The notes under the pieces: generated by a model | The model's input: only the letters and a program-made list of their open reading frames with translations | What the model was told of the DNA's origin: nothing | Databases searched by the model: none | Assembly: GCA_020634215.1 (NCBI GenBank) | Contig: JACKCD010000014.1 | Span: 1 to 64,000 of the forward strand | DNA: 64,000 bases | Source of the DNA: Ardenticatenaceae bacterium | GTDB lineage: Bacteria > Chloroflexota > Anaerolineae > Promineifilales > Promineifilaceae | Reading direction: 5' to 3' | Program-made: the position numbers and the translations under genes | In this document: in pieces, positions 36,093 to 44,784 of the stretch | Layout of the letters: every line of letters starts with the position of its first letter | Position numbering within the stretch: position 1 is the first letter of the stretch

Positions 36093-36605
36093 ATGCTCAT
36101 CAATCTGATCACCATATGGCGAAAATTTTTTCACCAACTTCTGCGGAATCAACTGAGCCTGATATTGATTCCGATTACCATTCTGCTCTTGATTGGTACA
36201 TTTGGATATGCCATTTTAGAAGGCTGGTCGCTGCTCGATGCCTTGTATGCGACCATCATCACCGTCACCACGGTCGGCTATGGCGATCTCTCTCCTGTGA
36301 CCCCTGGCGGCCGAATATTTGCCATTTTCTTTGCCTTGGGTGCCATTGGCATGGCTAGTTATGCCATTTCAGCAGTAGCCGCACGGGTTATCCAATGGGA
36401 GCATAATCGTGTTGAGCAAACTAAATTGGAGAAACGTATGCAAGCTATCCAGGATCTACAAAACCATGTCATTATTTGCGGTGCAAGCAATATTGGCCGT
36501 ATTTCTGGGCTGTACTTCACTCGTGCTCGGCAAGATTTTATCGTTGTGGAAGCTGATGAAGATCGTTTACGCCGCGCCTTGCTTTACTTGGATGTGGAAT
36601 CGCCA
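36093..36605 (+). pseudogene. Truncated two-TM potassium channel with RCK domain
   Basis: The protein starts with membrane segment LILIPITILLLIGTFGYAIL, pore helix and the K+ selectivity filter TVTTVGYGDLSP (about residues 58-69), second membrane segment FAIFFALGAIGMASYAI, and then the beginning of an RCK/TrkA-N domain (HVIICGASNIGRISGLYF...FIVVEADEDRLRRALLY). It breaks off after LDVES at about base 36605; the frame then runs 8 codons into antisense aminotransferase DNA. Complete proteins of this kind have about 330-350 aa; here about 171 native residues are left, so the second half of RCK is lost. A deletion junction is the simplest explanation. Confidence 0.85.
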
Positions 36606-37430
36606 CCCAGTGCTTTGGAAAAAAGATAGTAGTCGCCAGCGACGCCGCTTGGCTCGGAGGCGAGAAACGTCCCGGTGCGTCCCATGCCGCTTTGGATTTC
36701 GTCGAGGATGAGGGGGAATTGTTCGTTATCGGCGGCGGTGCGGAGGGCTTGGAGGAAAACGGCCGTTAACGGCCAAATCCCTCCCTCTCCCAAAATCGGC
36801 TCCGCCAGGCAGGCGACGATTTTTGACCACGGCCGGGCAATGAGTTCAATTTCGCCATCGGCCGTTAAGCTGAGGTCAAGATAGTGAGTGCGCTGCTCAT
36901 CAAGAATGGTTGTCAACGCATCGGCATCATTCAAGGGAACAAAGATGGAATCTACGCCCAAATGCTGCCAGGGCAAACGGAAATCGGGGTTGTAGGTTAG
37001 CTGGAGCGCACTAACCGTTTTGCCGTGAAAGGCTCCTTTGATTGCCAGAAAGCATTGCGCTTCGTTGAGCATGTGTTGGTTGTGCTGCTGTAGGTGGTGC
37101 TGTAGCTCGTCGAGGGTGGCAATGGCGGGAACGGTGAGAAGGGAGGCGGCATCTGCTAGGAACGATGGCTGCACCGCCAGCCGCCCGGTGCGTTGCTCGA
37201 CCCGAATTTGGCGAAAGGTGCGCTCGATGTTGGCTAAAATAGCCTTGGCTTGCGTCCCTTTTTCCAGAACGGCATGTTTTAAGGCGGCTTCGACGGCCTC
37301 GGTGCCGGAATTGGCGAGGGTGACAACGTAACTTTGATGGGATTTAATCGAGTTGACCAAATCGGCCGCTGCCACCTCTTTTCGGGCGCGGTTTTCCACC
37401 ACAAGATGTACTTGCTCCGTACCCGGCCTT
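36606..37430 (-). pseudogene. Remnant of a class III aminotransferase domain
   Basis: The minus strand encodes ANSGTEAVEAALKHA, GAFHGKTVSALQLTYN, ACLAEPILGEGGIWPL and LILDEIQSGMGRTGTFLASE, the ordered motifs of a PLP-dependent class III aminotransferase, ending at YYLFSKALGG, where the Schiff-base lysine region is cut off by the junction with the channel gene. The N-terminal part of the domain is missing: it is joined directly to the end of an acyl-AMP ligase domain (VENRARKEVAAADLVNSIKSH). These are pieces of a large hybrid synthase gene that has lost segments at both ends and in the middle. Confidence 0.85.
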
Positions 37431-38290
37431 TTCATCATAAACCCCAATGGCGGCAACTTTGCCCCGCGTGACGTGTGGGAGTTCGGCGGCCACCTGTTCA
37501 AAGTCGGTGGGGAAGTAGTTTTGTCCGCGCACGATGATGGTTTCTTTGAGGCGACCGACAACAAAGAGTTGCTGCTGGTGCATGTAGCCCATGTCGCCGG
37601 TGTCGAGCCAGCCGTTTTGCAGGGTCATGGCCGTTTTTTCCGGGTCATCATAATATGCTTGCATCAGGCTGGGGCCAGAAACCCAAATACGCCCTAACGC
37701 TCTGTCCGGCAGCGGCTTGCCGATTTCGTCGCGGATTTCGATGTGTGTTCCCGGCATTGCCACGCCACAGTTACACACTTCGACGGTTGCCCGTTTGTGC
37801 TTCTCGTTGTCAGTCGGCGCGGCAAGTTTAGCCTCAAGTCCACCCTGATAAATGGTTTCTACCTGAAACGGCCGTTCTGGTTGGTGCATCGTCACACATA
37901 AACTCGCTTCGGCCAGCCCGTAGCAGGGGGTGAGGGCATTGGCCGAGAAGCCCGAAGCGGCAAAACGGTCGGCAAAGGCTTGGAGAATACGGCCGTTTAT
38001 CGGTTCTGCCCCACACATCGCCGCCCGACAAGAAGATAAGTCCAGCTTTGCCTGCTCCGCTTCCGTCACCCGTTCCAAAGCCAGGGCGAAGGCAAAGTTA
38101 GGAGCCGGGCATAACGTGCCTCGATGATTGGTAATTGCCTGTAGCCAGTTGGCGGGGCGGCGAATAAAGTGGTCTGGCAGCATAAACACCCCGTTTAGCT
38201 GCCAATACGCGGTAAAGAGGAAGCACCCGATTAGCCCCATATCGTGGAAGAGGGGCAGCCAAGAGATCACAACGTCCTCAGCCCCCGTCT
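37431..38290 (-). pseudogene. Remnant of a fatty-acyl-AMP ligase (FAAL) domain
   Basis: The frame reads GAEDVVISWLPLFHDMGLIG, GAEPINGRILQAFADRF, CYGLAEASLCVT, GRIWVSGPSLMQAYY, WLDTGDMGYMHQQQLFVVGRLKETIIVRG and QNYFPTDFE, the core motifs A4-A8 of FAAL enzymes that load fatty acids onto polyketide/lipopeptide synthases. The N-terminal half is missing, replaced by the truncated DUF2182 gene. At about 37425-37430 one extra G (GGG for GG) shifts the frame; without it the protein continues DEKAGTEQVHLVVENR into the aminotransferase remnant. Two ends lost plus a frameshift make this a dead gene. Confidence 0.87.
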
Positions 38291-38986
38291 GGAGAACAGG
38301 TTCATCACGCCAGAGACAAAGAGCAAGGCCATTAACAGCCAGCAACAACCGACACAGTATGCGCCGTGACGCACGCCCATAACGAATGCCCCCCATTGGC
38401 CGTCACGCCATTCGGTCATAAAGTAGCCCATGGGGGTGCGGCAGTGGTTCAGGCACGCTTGTTTGAACGGGGTGAATTGAAAGATGCCTGTGGCGATGAG
38501 AACGATGCCGCCTAAGATGGGGCTGGTTATTTCTTGCATCGGTGAGAGTAGGGAGGCGGCGTGGAGTAAGCCTTGTCCCCAGGTTGTCACGGCACTGTAT
38601 GCTGTCCAGATGACTAGATAGCCGAGGTAAAAAACGGCCGTTCCCCACACAGGTTGCGCCTCTTTTTGTCGCTGGCTGATCTTCGTATAGGTAAGAATCA
38701 TTGGTGCGGCTGAGGGGGTCATCATGGCAATCATCATCACCGTCCACATCACAAACATTAGCCAGTAATCTGCTGTGTCCCAGGGCTGCACAATAGGCAT
38801 AGCCATATCCATGCTTGCATGGGCATGATCCATGCCTGTGTGCCCCATGCTCATCATCATGTCCATGTTGCGGGACAGATAGACGGTGTAAACCGAGGAC
38901 AACAGGACAACCGCACCCAGTCCACTCAACACAACCGCACGGTTTCGCCGCAGAACAGTTTCTGTAAAGGTTGCTGCTACAGCCAT
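38267..38986 (-). CDS. DUF2182 metal-binding-type membrane protein, 3' truncated
   Basis: A 239-aa membrane protein of the DUF2182 family. After an N-terminal membrane segment it has a Met/His-rich stretch (MDMMMSMGHTGMDHAHASMDMAMP) suited to binding copper or another soft metal, then WLMFVMWTVMMIAMMTPSAAPMIL, YLVIWTAYSAVTTWGQGLLH and GAYCVGCCWLLMALLFVSGVMNL. Family members continue for one or two further membrane segments after GVMNL; here the last ten codons (FSRRGLRTL) come from the adjacent ligase remnant. It starts 4 bp after the DUF1326 gene, its usual partner. Activity may be lost. Confidence 0.85.
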   Translation of the reverse strand: MAVAATFTETVLRRNRAVVLSGLGAVVLLSSVYTVYLSRNMDMMMSMGHTGMDHAHASMDMAMPIVQPWDTADYWLMFVMWTVMMIAMMTPSAAPMILTYTKISQRQKEAQPVWGTAVFYLGYLVIWTAYSAVTTWGQGLLHAASLLSPMQEITSPILGGIVLIATGIFQFTPFKQACLNHCRTPMGYFMTEWRDGQWGAFVMGVRHGAYCVGCCWLLMALLFVSGVMNLFSRRGLRTL

Positions 38987-38990
38987 GTGC

Positions 38991-39599
38991 TTACCCGCCT
39001 TGGTAAACGAACGGGGAATACAACCCGTTCTTGCCGGAAATTTCCCAGTTCATGCCGTGGTCGTGGTATGACAGTTGCTTGGATTTGCTGGCGACGGCTG
39101 GGAAGCCAGGGGCAATGCAAAGGGGGTGATTTTCAACGGTAATTTCAGCACCACCTTGACCTGTAGCCAGGGCTTCGATTTCGGATTCACCGACACCTGC
39201 GATTTGTAAACGACGCTTTCTGCCTTCGGCCTTGTAAGTCATGGGAACGCTGCTAATGCCCAAGACTTGGCCAACGTGGGTGATGAGACGGCTCATATGC
39301 CCGCCTGCTTGCCCGGTGAATATTTGCAGGAGGGCATCTTTTTGGCTATCGGAGGCTTTGTCATCGAAGTAAACGGCCGCTTTCCACGGTGTCGTTGCCA
39401 TGTTGCCGGGGCTGTAGACGGCCAAAGCTACATTCAGATTGTCCAGACCGACACCATTGAACTTGCCTTCATCAATGTGCCAGGCGACCAAAACCGAGCA
39501 ATCGTCTTCTGTGGGGTCGCTGAGAAAGATGCAAGGGCAGGTTGTGTCACAGTTGCACGCTTCAAAATAGGTACCAGATATTTTCCATTCTTGAGACAT
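38991..39599 (-). CDS. DUF1326 domain-containing protein
   Basis: A 202-aa soluble protein, opening MSQEWKISGTYFEACNCDTTCPCIF, the CxCxxxCPC signature of DUF1326. It lacks a signal peptide. The family is regularly encoded next to DUF2182 membrane proteins, as here, and the cysteine cluster suggests metal handling; no reaction is established. The neighbour's Met/His-rich segment supports a metal link (inference). It is first in the two-gene unit; the 228 bp upstream hold a period-7 hairpin but no clear promoter. Confidence 0.9.
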   Translation of the reverse strand: MSQEWKISGTYFEACNCDTTCPCIFLSDPTEDDCSVLVAWHIDEGKFNGVGLDNLNVALAVYSPGNMATTPWKAAVYFDDKASDSQKDALLQIFTGQAGGHMSRLITHVGQVLGISSVPMTYKAEGRKRRLQIAGVGESEIEALATGQGGAEITVENHPLCIAPGFPAVASKSKQLSYHDHGMNWEISGKNGLYSPFVYQGG

Positions 39600-39783
39600 T
39601 TTTGTTTCTCCCGAATTTTGAGCGTGTCACTCAAAACCCATCATGTTGACCAATAAGTGGTTGTCTGTTGACAATCATTACTTTACTGGTTGAGTAGGGA
39701 GAAATCTTCTGGCGAAGGTTGGTTTATGGTTGGAATTTGCGGGTTGGAGAACCCAACTTTGGTTGGGGGAGGTTGAGGGGGGG

Positions 39784-39820
39784 ATTAGAGATTGGAGATT
39801 CAAAAGCCCCAATCTCTCTC
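39784..39820. repeat. GATTRGA heptamer hairpin
   Basis: GATTAGA, GATTGGA, GATTCAA follow one another from 39784. AGAGATTGG (39787-39795) pairs with CCAATCTCT (39809-39817). It lies 11 bases after the stop of the LuxR-type gene and could end that transcript. No T-run is present. Confidence 0.6.
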
Positions 39821-39827
39821 ATAATGT

Positions 39828-41534
39828 TTATTCGGCGGGGATGAGGTTGAGCTGGCGGGCGCGGGCAACGGCCGTTACGCGGTTCCGCACGCCTAGCTTG
39901 CCATAAATCTGCCCAGTATAAAATTTGACTGTGCCCAGAGCGACGCCTAACTCATCGGCAATTTCGCTATTTGTTTGCCCCTTGCAGAGGCGAACGAGGA
40001 CATCGAGTTCACGCGAGGTCAAGGGTTCCACTAGCACCGCCATCCCTTCGGGCACGGTTGGCTTGGCTGAGGGTGCAGATGGTTCAGGGGGTGCCGGTAT
40101 TGTGAGGGGAAGAGAAAGTGGATAGCCTAAATCGGCCGTTAGCTCGGCTAATTTGCCGGATTCACCTCTGGCTTTGGCTGTAGCCAGCAGGTCAGACGAT
40201 ACCTTTTGCGCCATTTCGGTTAGCAGGGTTTGGGCTTTTTGTCGCGTTTCGTGGTCGGTTTTGGGGTTGTGGATGGTGTGGGCCAGCAGGGTTAACGGCC
40301 GTTCCTGCTGCCCCATCTTGATCAAGAACTCAGCAATACTCACCAGCAGGCCAAACAACACCGGCCGATAATCAATCGCTACCGCCAGTTCCAGCGTCTC
40401 TTTGAACTGGCTTTGCGCTTGCACCAACTCCCCTTGCTCACAAGCCACCATGCCCAGCCCCCACTTCGCTGCCGCCAGTCCCCCCTTGTCGTTGATGTCC
40501 TGGTAAATGGCACAACTGCGCTGAAAAGCGTCGCCTGCTTCGGTCAGCTCTTGGTTTTGCAAAGCCAGCTTGCCCAGGTTGACCAATGCCAGCGCCATGC
40601 CCTCTGGGTCGGCAAAATCGTGCCGAATCTCATAGCTGGATTGAAAATGCATTTTGCCCATCCGGTTATTGCCCAGCGCCACCGCAATCTGCCCCATGTT
40701 GTTCAAAATATAAGCGCGAAACCAGCGGTCTTCCGTCAAGAGTGATTGGGCATACGCCTGCTGGGCATATTTTTGCGCCGTCTCATATTCACCCAGCCCA
40801 ACGTGTGCTTCAGACAGCAGATGATAGGCGAATTGGCGGTTGATGGGATGGCGTTGGACTTCGGCGATATCGCGTACCTGTTCGGCCAGAGAAACGGCCG
40901 TTGCATAATCCCCCCGCGTCAAAGCGACAAAACTCAGCGGCGCACGCGGGTCTGACAGATAGTCTGGTAAAAATGGAATATTCAAACGGTCATAAATAGC
41001 CTGAATGCGCGCCATACATGCTTCCGTACCCTCCTGCCGCCCAAACCGCAGATGGTACCACCCCTCATACATTTGCGTGCCGAGCAAAGCCATATCCGCT
41101 GCTTTGCTCGGCAGTTGGGCCAGCAGCATCTCTGTTGCCTGCCCAAAGAGCGTGATTCCTTCCTGATAGCCACCCAGGAATTGATAATAAAGCCCCAGCG
41201 ATTCGCCACTTTTTTGCAACGCCTCAGCATCGCCGTGTGCTATTGCCCACAGCCAGGCTGTGCGAATGTTGTCTAAATCAGCTCTGATTTCATTCAACGC
41301 TTCCCGTTGGCGACCCCCACACACGTCACCGCTGCGCTGATGCAGAAATTGAAGGTAGTAGGCAGCATGATCGGCCTGTGCTTGTTGGGCTTCGTCGGCA
41401 TTCTGGTTGAGCTGTTCGGCAGCGTATTGGCGCAGGAGTTCGTGGATTTGATAACGGCCGTTTTCGTCCAAACGCAGCAATGATTTATCCACCAGCACTG
41501 ACAACACCGGCAAAGATGCCCCTGTCACCTTCAC
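39828..41534 (-). CDS. LuxR-type STAND regulator, C-terminal part (TPR + HTH)
   Basis: This frame carries the C-terminal 560 or so residues of a large regulator: a winged-helix segment (LSVLVDKSLLRLDENGRYQIHELLRQYAAEQL), about ten TPR-like helical repeats (residues 60-440; for example AHVGLGEYETAQKYAQQAYAQS, GDAFQRSCAIYQDINDKGG) and a C-terminal LuxR DNA-binding domain (LTSRELDVLVRLCKGQTNSEIADELGVALGTVKFYTGQIYGKL). The N-terminal NTPase is in another frame upstream (41531-42406); the two overlap at a run of nine G. Restoring a run of seven or ten joins them as FRGGLRDAAVKVTGASL. As annotated, this half would need its own start and may not be made. Confidence 0.85.
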   Translation of the reverse strand: MKVTGASLPVLSVLVDKSLLRLDENGRYQIHELLRQYAAEQLNQNADEAQQAQADHAAYYLQFLHQRSGDVCGGRQREALNEIRADLDNIRTAWLWAIAHGDAEALQKSGESLGLYYQFLGGYQEGITLFGQATEMLLAQLPSKAADMALLGTQMYEGWYHLRFGRQEGTEACMARIQAIYDRLNIPFLPDYLSDPRAPLSFVALTRGDYATAVSLAEQVRDIAEVQRHPINRQFAYHLLSEAHVGLGEYETAQKYAQQAYAQSLLTEDRWFRAYILNNMGQIAVALGNNRMGKMHFQSSYEIRHDFADPEGMALALVNLGKLALQNQELTEAGDAFQRSCAIYQDINDKGGLAAAKWGLGMVACEQGELVQAQSQFKETLELAVAIDYRPVLFGLLVSIAEFLIKMGQQERPLTLLAHTIHNPKTDHETRQKAQTLLTEMAQKVSSDLLATAKARGESGKLAELTADLGYPLSLPLTIPAPPEPSAPSAKPTVPEGMAVLVEPLTSRELDVLVRLCKGQTNSEIADELGVALGTVKFYTGQIYGKLGVRNRVTAVARARQLNLIPAE

Positions 41535-42406
41535 CGCCGCGTCTCGCAGACCCCCCCCCGAAAAACCGACAGCCGCTTAAACACAGCCTGCTCCCGCCCC
41601 TGCAAACGCTGCCACGTCTGATCAAAAACTGTTTGAATGCTGTGGTGCCGCTCCGACACATTCCGCAGCCGCGTGGTCAAGAAATCCAGGCCACCCTGAA
41701 TCTCATCAGCAATCTCCTGACAATTCAACATTTTGCGCCACGCCGCCGCCAATTCCAAAGCCAGCGGCATCCCCTCCACCAGTCGGCAAATCTGAATCAC
41801 CGCTTCCTCTTCCTTGTCCAGGGCAAAGTCAGGGTAAACACGCTGTGCTCGCTCGTGGAATAGCTGCACCGCATCGCTGTTTTGCGCCATGGCCCCATCG
41901 GTTGGGAACGTCAGCCCCGTCACGGGGTACAGCCATTCTTCCCGCAAATTCAAGGCCTCGCGTGAGGTAACGAGATATTTGATACGGGGTGCGGCCGTTA
42001 ACAGCGTGGTTAACTGCTCCGCCGCATCCAAAAGATGCTCAAAATTGTCCAAAATAAGCAGGGCTTCTTTGTCGCCTAAATAATGGGCTAGCTGTATCAG
42101 CGGCGGCTCCTGGCCTGTTAGGGCAATGCCTAGTGCGTCGGCCACCGCCGACACAAAAAACTCTGACGAGCGCAAAGGCTGCAAATAGGCCACAAACGAA
42201 CCCCGCGCAAACTGGTTGTGCAGCAGTGCGCCAGCTTGCAGCGCCAGCCGCGTTTTGCCAATGCCCCCCGGCCCCACCAGCGTCAACAAACGACATTCCA
42301 CCTGGCCTAAAAGCTGCTGGATGTCGCCATATTCTTTTTCCCTGCCAATAAAAGAAGTGTGATCAAGCATGTCCCTGGTTCTTGAAGGAGATGACACCGG
42401 CTGCAC
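41531..42406 (-). CDS. LuxR-type STAND regulator, N-terminal NTPase part
   Basis: A 291-aa frame containing FIGREKEYGDIQQLL, the Walker A motif LVGPGGIGKTRLALQAG, the Walker B LLILDNFEHLL and LVTSREALNLREEWLYPVTGL, the signature of AfsR/LuxR STAND NTPases, which act as ligand-operated switches. It ends VFKRLSVFRGGVCETRR-stop, where intact relatives continue FRGG(F/L)..(A)A..V(T)GASL. The break is a frameshift in a nine-G tract (41551-41559 on the plus strand as nine C). Start: GTG at 42406 or, in frame, ATG at 42370 (MLDHTSFIGRE); neither has a strong ribosome site. Together the two halves would form a regulator of about 860 aa. Confidence 0.85.
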   Translation of the reverse strand: MQPVSSPSRTRDMLDHTSFIGREKEYGDIQQLLGQVECRLLTLVGPGGIGKTRLALQAGALLHNQFARGSFVAYLQPLRSSEFFVSAVADALGIALTGQEPPLIQLAHYLGDKEALLILDNFEHLLDAAEQLTTLLTAAPRIKYLVTSREALNLREEWLYPVTGLTFPTDGAMAQNSDAVQLFHERAQRVYPDFALDKEEEAVIQICRLVEGMPLALELAAAWRKMLNCQEIADEIQGGLDFLTTRLRNVSERHHSIQTVFDQTWQRLQGREQAVFKRLSVFRGGVCETRR

Positions 42407-42843
42407 TGACCACCATGAAAGAATTACCTTTGCCCCAACCGATGATAGGATGATACATTGAACTAATTATCGCTGAAAACGATTTATCTGGCACATTTAG
42501 GGGGCACTGGCGGCTTAAAGCTCGTTGGTCACATTGCTATTGAAGATGGAAATGGTGTTTTGGGGTTTTGTAGTTGGAAAAGAATCAAAATAACGTAGCC
42601 GAGGGTTCCAATTTGCGTTTGCCATTGGCAAAAGACGGATTTTGGAAAACTCGGCTACAAAATTGGGTAGCTATTTTGTTGGCTCAACAGTTAAGCGAGT
42701 GGTTCATTACCGTTAAAACAATCAATATAAACCTTCCACGAACCATCCGCCTGTTTCTTCAGAATACTTAGATACTTGCCCGTTAGCAGACTAAAAGAAT
42801 CGTTCTAAAAACAGGACATGTTGTTGTTCTTGCCTAATTCCCC
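42407..42843. other. Gene-free stretch with a 64-bp nested hairpin
   Basis: No convincing gene is present in these 437 bases. The notable element is at 42595-42658: GTAGCCGAG and CTCGGCTAC form a 9-bp outer stem, and within it TTTGCC-ATT-GGCAAA forms a second perfect stem, with partly pairing CCAATTTGCG and CGGATTTTGG between. It could be a structured RNA or a small repeat. A short frame at 42574-42771 has no protein features. Confidence 0.45.
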
Positions 42844-42887
42844 TTGACATCCATGACACATTGCGTCATAATTTGAGTAGCTACTCA
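42844..42887 (+). promoter_or_regulatory. Strong promoter with two operator-like dyads before the TetR gene
   Basis: TTGACA (42844-42849) and CATAAT (42867-42872) with a 17-bp spacer make a near-consensus sigma70-type promoter. The dyad ATGAC-N7-GTCAT (42853-42869) fills the spacer and overlaps the -10 box. A second, perfect 14-bp palindrome TGAGTAGCTACTCA (42874-42887) covers the likely transcription start. Either dyad is well placed for autorepression by the TetR protein encoded 89 bp downstream. Confidence 0.75.
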
Positions 42888-42975
42888 TTTTTTGAGTTAC
42901 GGCTCAACTTTATGCGCCAAACTGGATTTCTGTTTGTGCAGAAACGGCCGTTTGGGCAAAGGGACTTACCAACGG

Positions 42976-43614
42976 ATGGCTGAAGAGGAGACATTAACCC
43001 GTCGAGAGCGCCGGATTGCGGCACGTCAGAGCCAAATTCTGACGGCGGCGGCGCGTGTCTTTAGCCAGAAGGGGTATGCAGGAGCCACCACCCGCGAAAT
43101 TGCCGAAACGGCCGATATGGCTGAAGGCACCCTCTATAACTATTTTGGCTGCAAACAGGATTTGCTCATTGGCGTGGCCGAGGCGTATGCCGATGATGTG
43201 GTCGCCTATATGCAGTCGCTGGCTGGCGACAGCATGGGCGACATGATGCGCCAACTGTTTGCCGCCCGCTTCCGCAGCGGCCGCGAGCGGCGGCTGTTTA
43301 TGGTTCTGCTCTCCGAAGCGCGGCTAAACCCCGACATTGACCACAGCAAAATACAGGCGGCCTTTTACCGCATCATCGAAGCGACTGAGGCGATGCTGAC
43401 GGCAGCAATTACGGCCGGCCGGATGCGCCCAGTGAATGTGCAGGTGGCAGCGCGGGCGTTTAGTGCCACCATCATGGGGTTTGGGGCGCTGTTTGAACTG
43501 GGTGGTGATATTCGTGCCGGGTTAACGGCCGATAATGACGGCATCTTCTCCCCCGATTGGCTGGGCGACATGGTGACCGATTTGTATTTGCATGGGCTTA
43601 AGTTGGAAGAATAG
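42976..43614 (+). CDS. TetR/AcrR family transcriptional regulator
   Basis: A 212-aa regulator starting MAEEETLTRRERRIAARQSQ. The helix-turn-helix is at residues about 20-65 (ILTAAARVFSQKGYAGATTREIAETADMAEGTLYNYFGCKQDLL), the canonical TetR form. The C-terminal helical ligand domain resembles that of FadR/PsrA-like regulators of fatty acid breakdown only in general terms. It stands directly before two acyl-CoA dehydrogenase genes on the same strand, so control of the beta-oxidation genes in response to an acyl-CoA is likely (inference). The ATG at 42976 is used; a longer frame would begin inside the promoter region. Confidence 0.9.
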   Translation: MAEEETLTRRERRIAARQSQILTAAARVFSQKGYAGATTREIAETADMAEGTLYNYFGCKQDLLIGVAEAYADDVVAYMQSLAGDSMGDMMRQLFAARFRSGRERRLFMVLLSEARLNPDIDHSKIQAAFYRIIEATEAMLTAAITAGRMRPVNVQVAARAFSATIMGFGALFELGGDIRAGLTADNDGIFSPDWLGDMVTDLYLHGLKLEE

Positions 43615-43665
43615 GACGCAGATTTTCCTGATTCTTGATCAGGTTCATCAGGTAAATCTGCGTCC
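43614..43665. repeat. GGACGCAGATTT hairpin element, copy 1
   Basis: GGACGCAGATTT (43614-43625) pairs with AAATCTGCGTCC (43654-43665), and inside are CCTGAT...ATCAGG arms. The first base is the last base of the TetR stop codon. A related element with GGACGCTGATTTTCCTGAT lies at 51556-51624 after the thiolase gene, where a T-run follows. Here there is none, so it may only attenuate read-through. Confidence 0.7.
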
Positions 43666-43684
43666 CATTTCCTAAAGAGGCGAG

Positions 43685-44776
43685 ATGTTAGAATTTCAAC
43701 TGGATGAAGAACAAAAGATGTTGACCGATGCCATCCACCGTTACAGCACGGAGATGGTGCGGAAAGTGTTCCGCGATGCGGACGAGGAAGGCCGCATCCC
43801 GGCGGAAGTGATTCAGGCGGGGTGGGAGATGGGGGTGCTGGCAACCTCGCTGCCGGAGGCTTATGGTGGCTTTGGCGACTATTCGGCCGTAACCCAAGTG
43901 CTGGCGGCGGAAGCGTTTGGTTGGGGCGATTTGGCAACGGCGCTGGCGGTGATGACCCCCAATTTGGTGGCGATTCCGGTGCTGCTGGCGGGAACCGAGG
44001 CGCAAAAAGAGGCGCATTTGCCGCTTTTTGCCGAGGAAAACCCGCCCAAGGTGACGGCCGCGTTGACCGAGCCGCGTATTCAATATGACCCGCGTCGGCT
44101 GCAAACAACGGCCGTTCTTGACCATGACCATTATGTGCTAAACGGCCGTAAAACCTACGTCCCGCTGGCCGCCGAGGCCGAGACCTTCCTTATTTACGCC
44201 AACGAAGACGGCCAAACCCAAGCCTTTTTTGTCGCTGCTGGCACCAATGGGCTGACCGTGGGCGAGCGCGACAAGCTGATGGGGATCAAGGGGCTGCCCA
44301 CCTACAAGCTGTCGCTAGAAAATGTGCGGATTCCGGCTGAGAACCGGCTGGGCGGGGCGGCCGGCAGTGATTTTGAAACCCTGCTCAACCACAGCCGTCT
44401 GGCGCAGGGGGCGTTGGCCGTGGGGCTGACCCAGGCCAGCTTTGAATATGCCCGCGACTATGCCAAGCAGCGGGTGCAGTTTGGCGAACCGATTGCCCAG
44501 CGCCAATCCATTGCCTTTATGCTGGCGGAAATGGCAATTGACGTGGAATCGGCGCGGATGCTGGTGTGGGAAGCGGCCTGGCTGCTGGATCAAGGTCAGG
44601 ATGCGACGCATGAGATCACCGTGATGAAGCATTTTATTGACGAGATGGCAGTGCGCGTGGCCGACCAAGGGCTGCAAACGCTCGGTGGCTACGGCTACAT
44701 TCGGGAATATCCGATGGAGCTGTGGCTGCGGAATGCGCGGGGTTTTGCCACGTTTGATGGGGTGGCGATGGTTTAA
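43685..44776 (+). CDS. Acyl-CoA dehydrogenase family protein, catalytic Glu replaced by Asp
   Basis: A 363-aa FAD-dependent acyl-CoA dehydrogenase homologue: N-terminal helical domain (LDEEQKMLTDAIHRYSTEM), beta-domain (VTAALTEPRIQYDPRRLQTTAVLDHDHYVLNGRKTYVPLA) and C-terminal four-helix domain (HSRLAQGALAVGLTQASFEYARDYAKQRVQFGEPIAQRQSIAFMLAEM, GGYGYIREYPMELWLRNAR). The end is unusual: where relatives have (I/T)YEGT with the catalytic Glu and about 15-20 more residues, it reads TFDGVAMV-stop. It is followed by a second acyl-CoA dehydrogenase with an intact YEGT. The pair may form a heteromer with one catalytic subunit, as known for some actinobacterial FadE pairs (inference). AGAGGCGAG before the ATG. 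Confidence 0.88.
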   Translation: MLEFQLDEEQKMLTDAIHRYSTEMVRKVFRDADEEGRIPAEVIQAGWEMGVLATSLPEAYGGFGDYSAVTQVLAAEAFGWGDLATALAVMTPNLVAIPVLLAGTEAQKEAHLPLFAEENPPKVTAALTEPRIQYDPRRLQTTAVLDHDHYVLNGRKTYVPLAAEAETFLIYANEDGQTQAFFVAAGTNGLTVGERDKLMGIKGLPTYKLSLENVRIPAENRLGGAAGSDFETLLNHSRLAQGALAVGLTQASFEYARDYAKQRVQFGEPIAQRQSIAFMLAEMAIDVESARMLVWEAAWLLDQGQDATHEITVMKHFIDEMAVRVADQGLQTLGGYGYIREYPMELWLRNARGFATFDGVAMV

Positions 44777-44784
44777 GCGGTAAG

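Noticed and set aside
42574..42771. Short frame MEKNQNNVAEG...
   Set aside because: It runs through the 42595-42658 hairpin, has no ribosome site and no recognisable composition.
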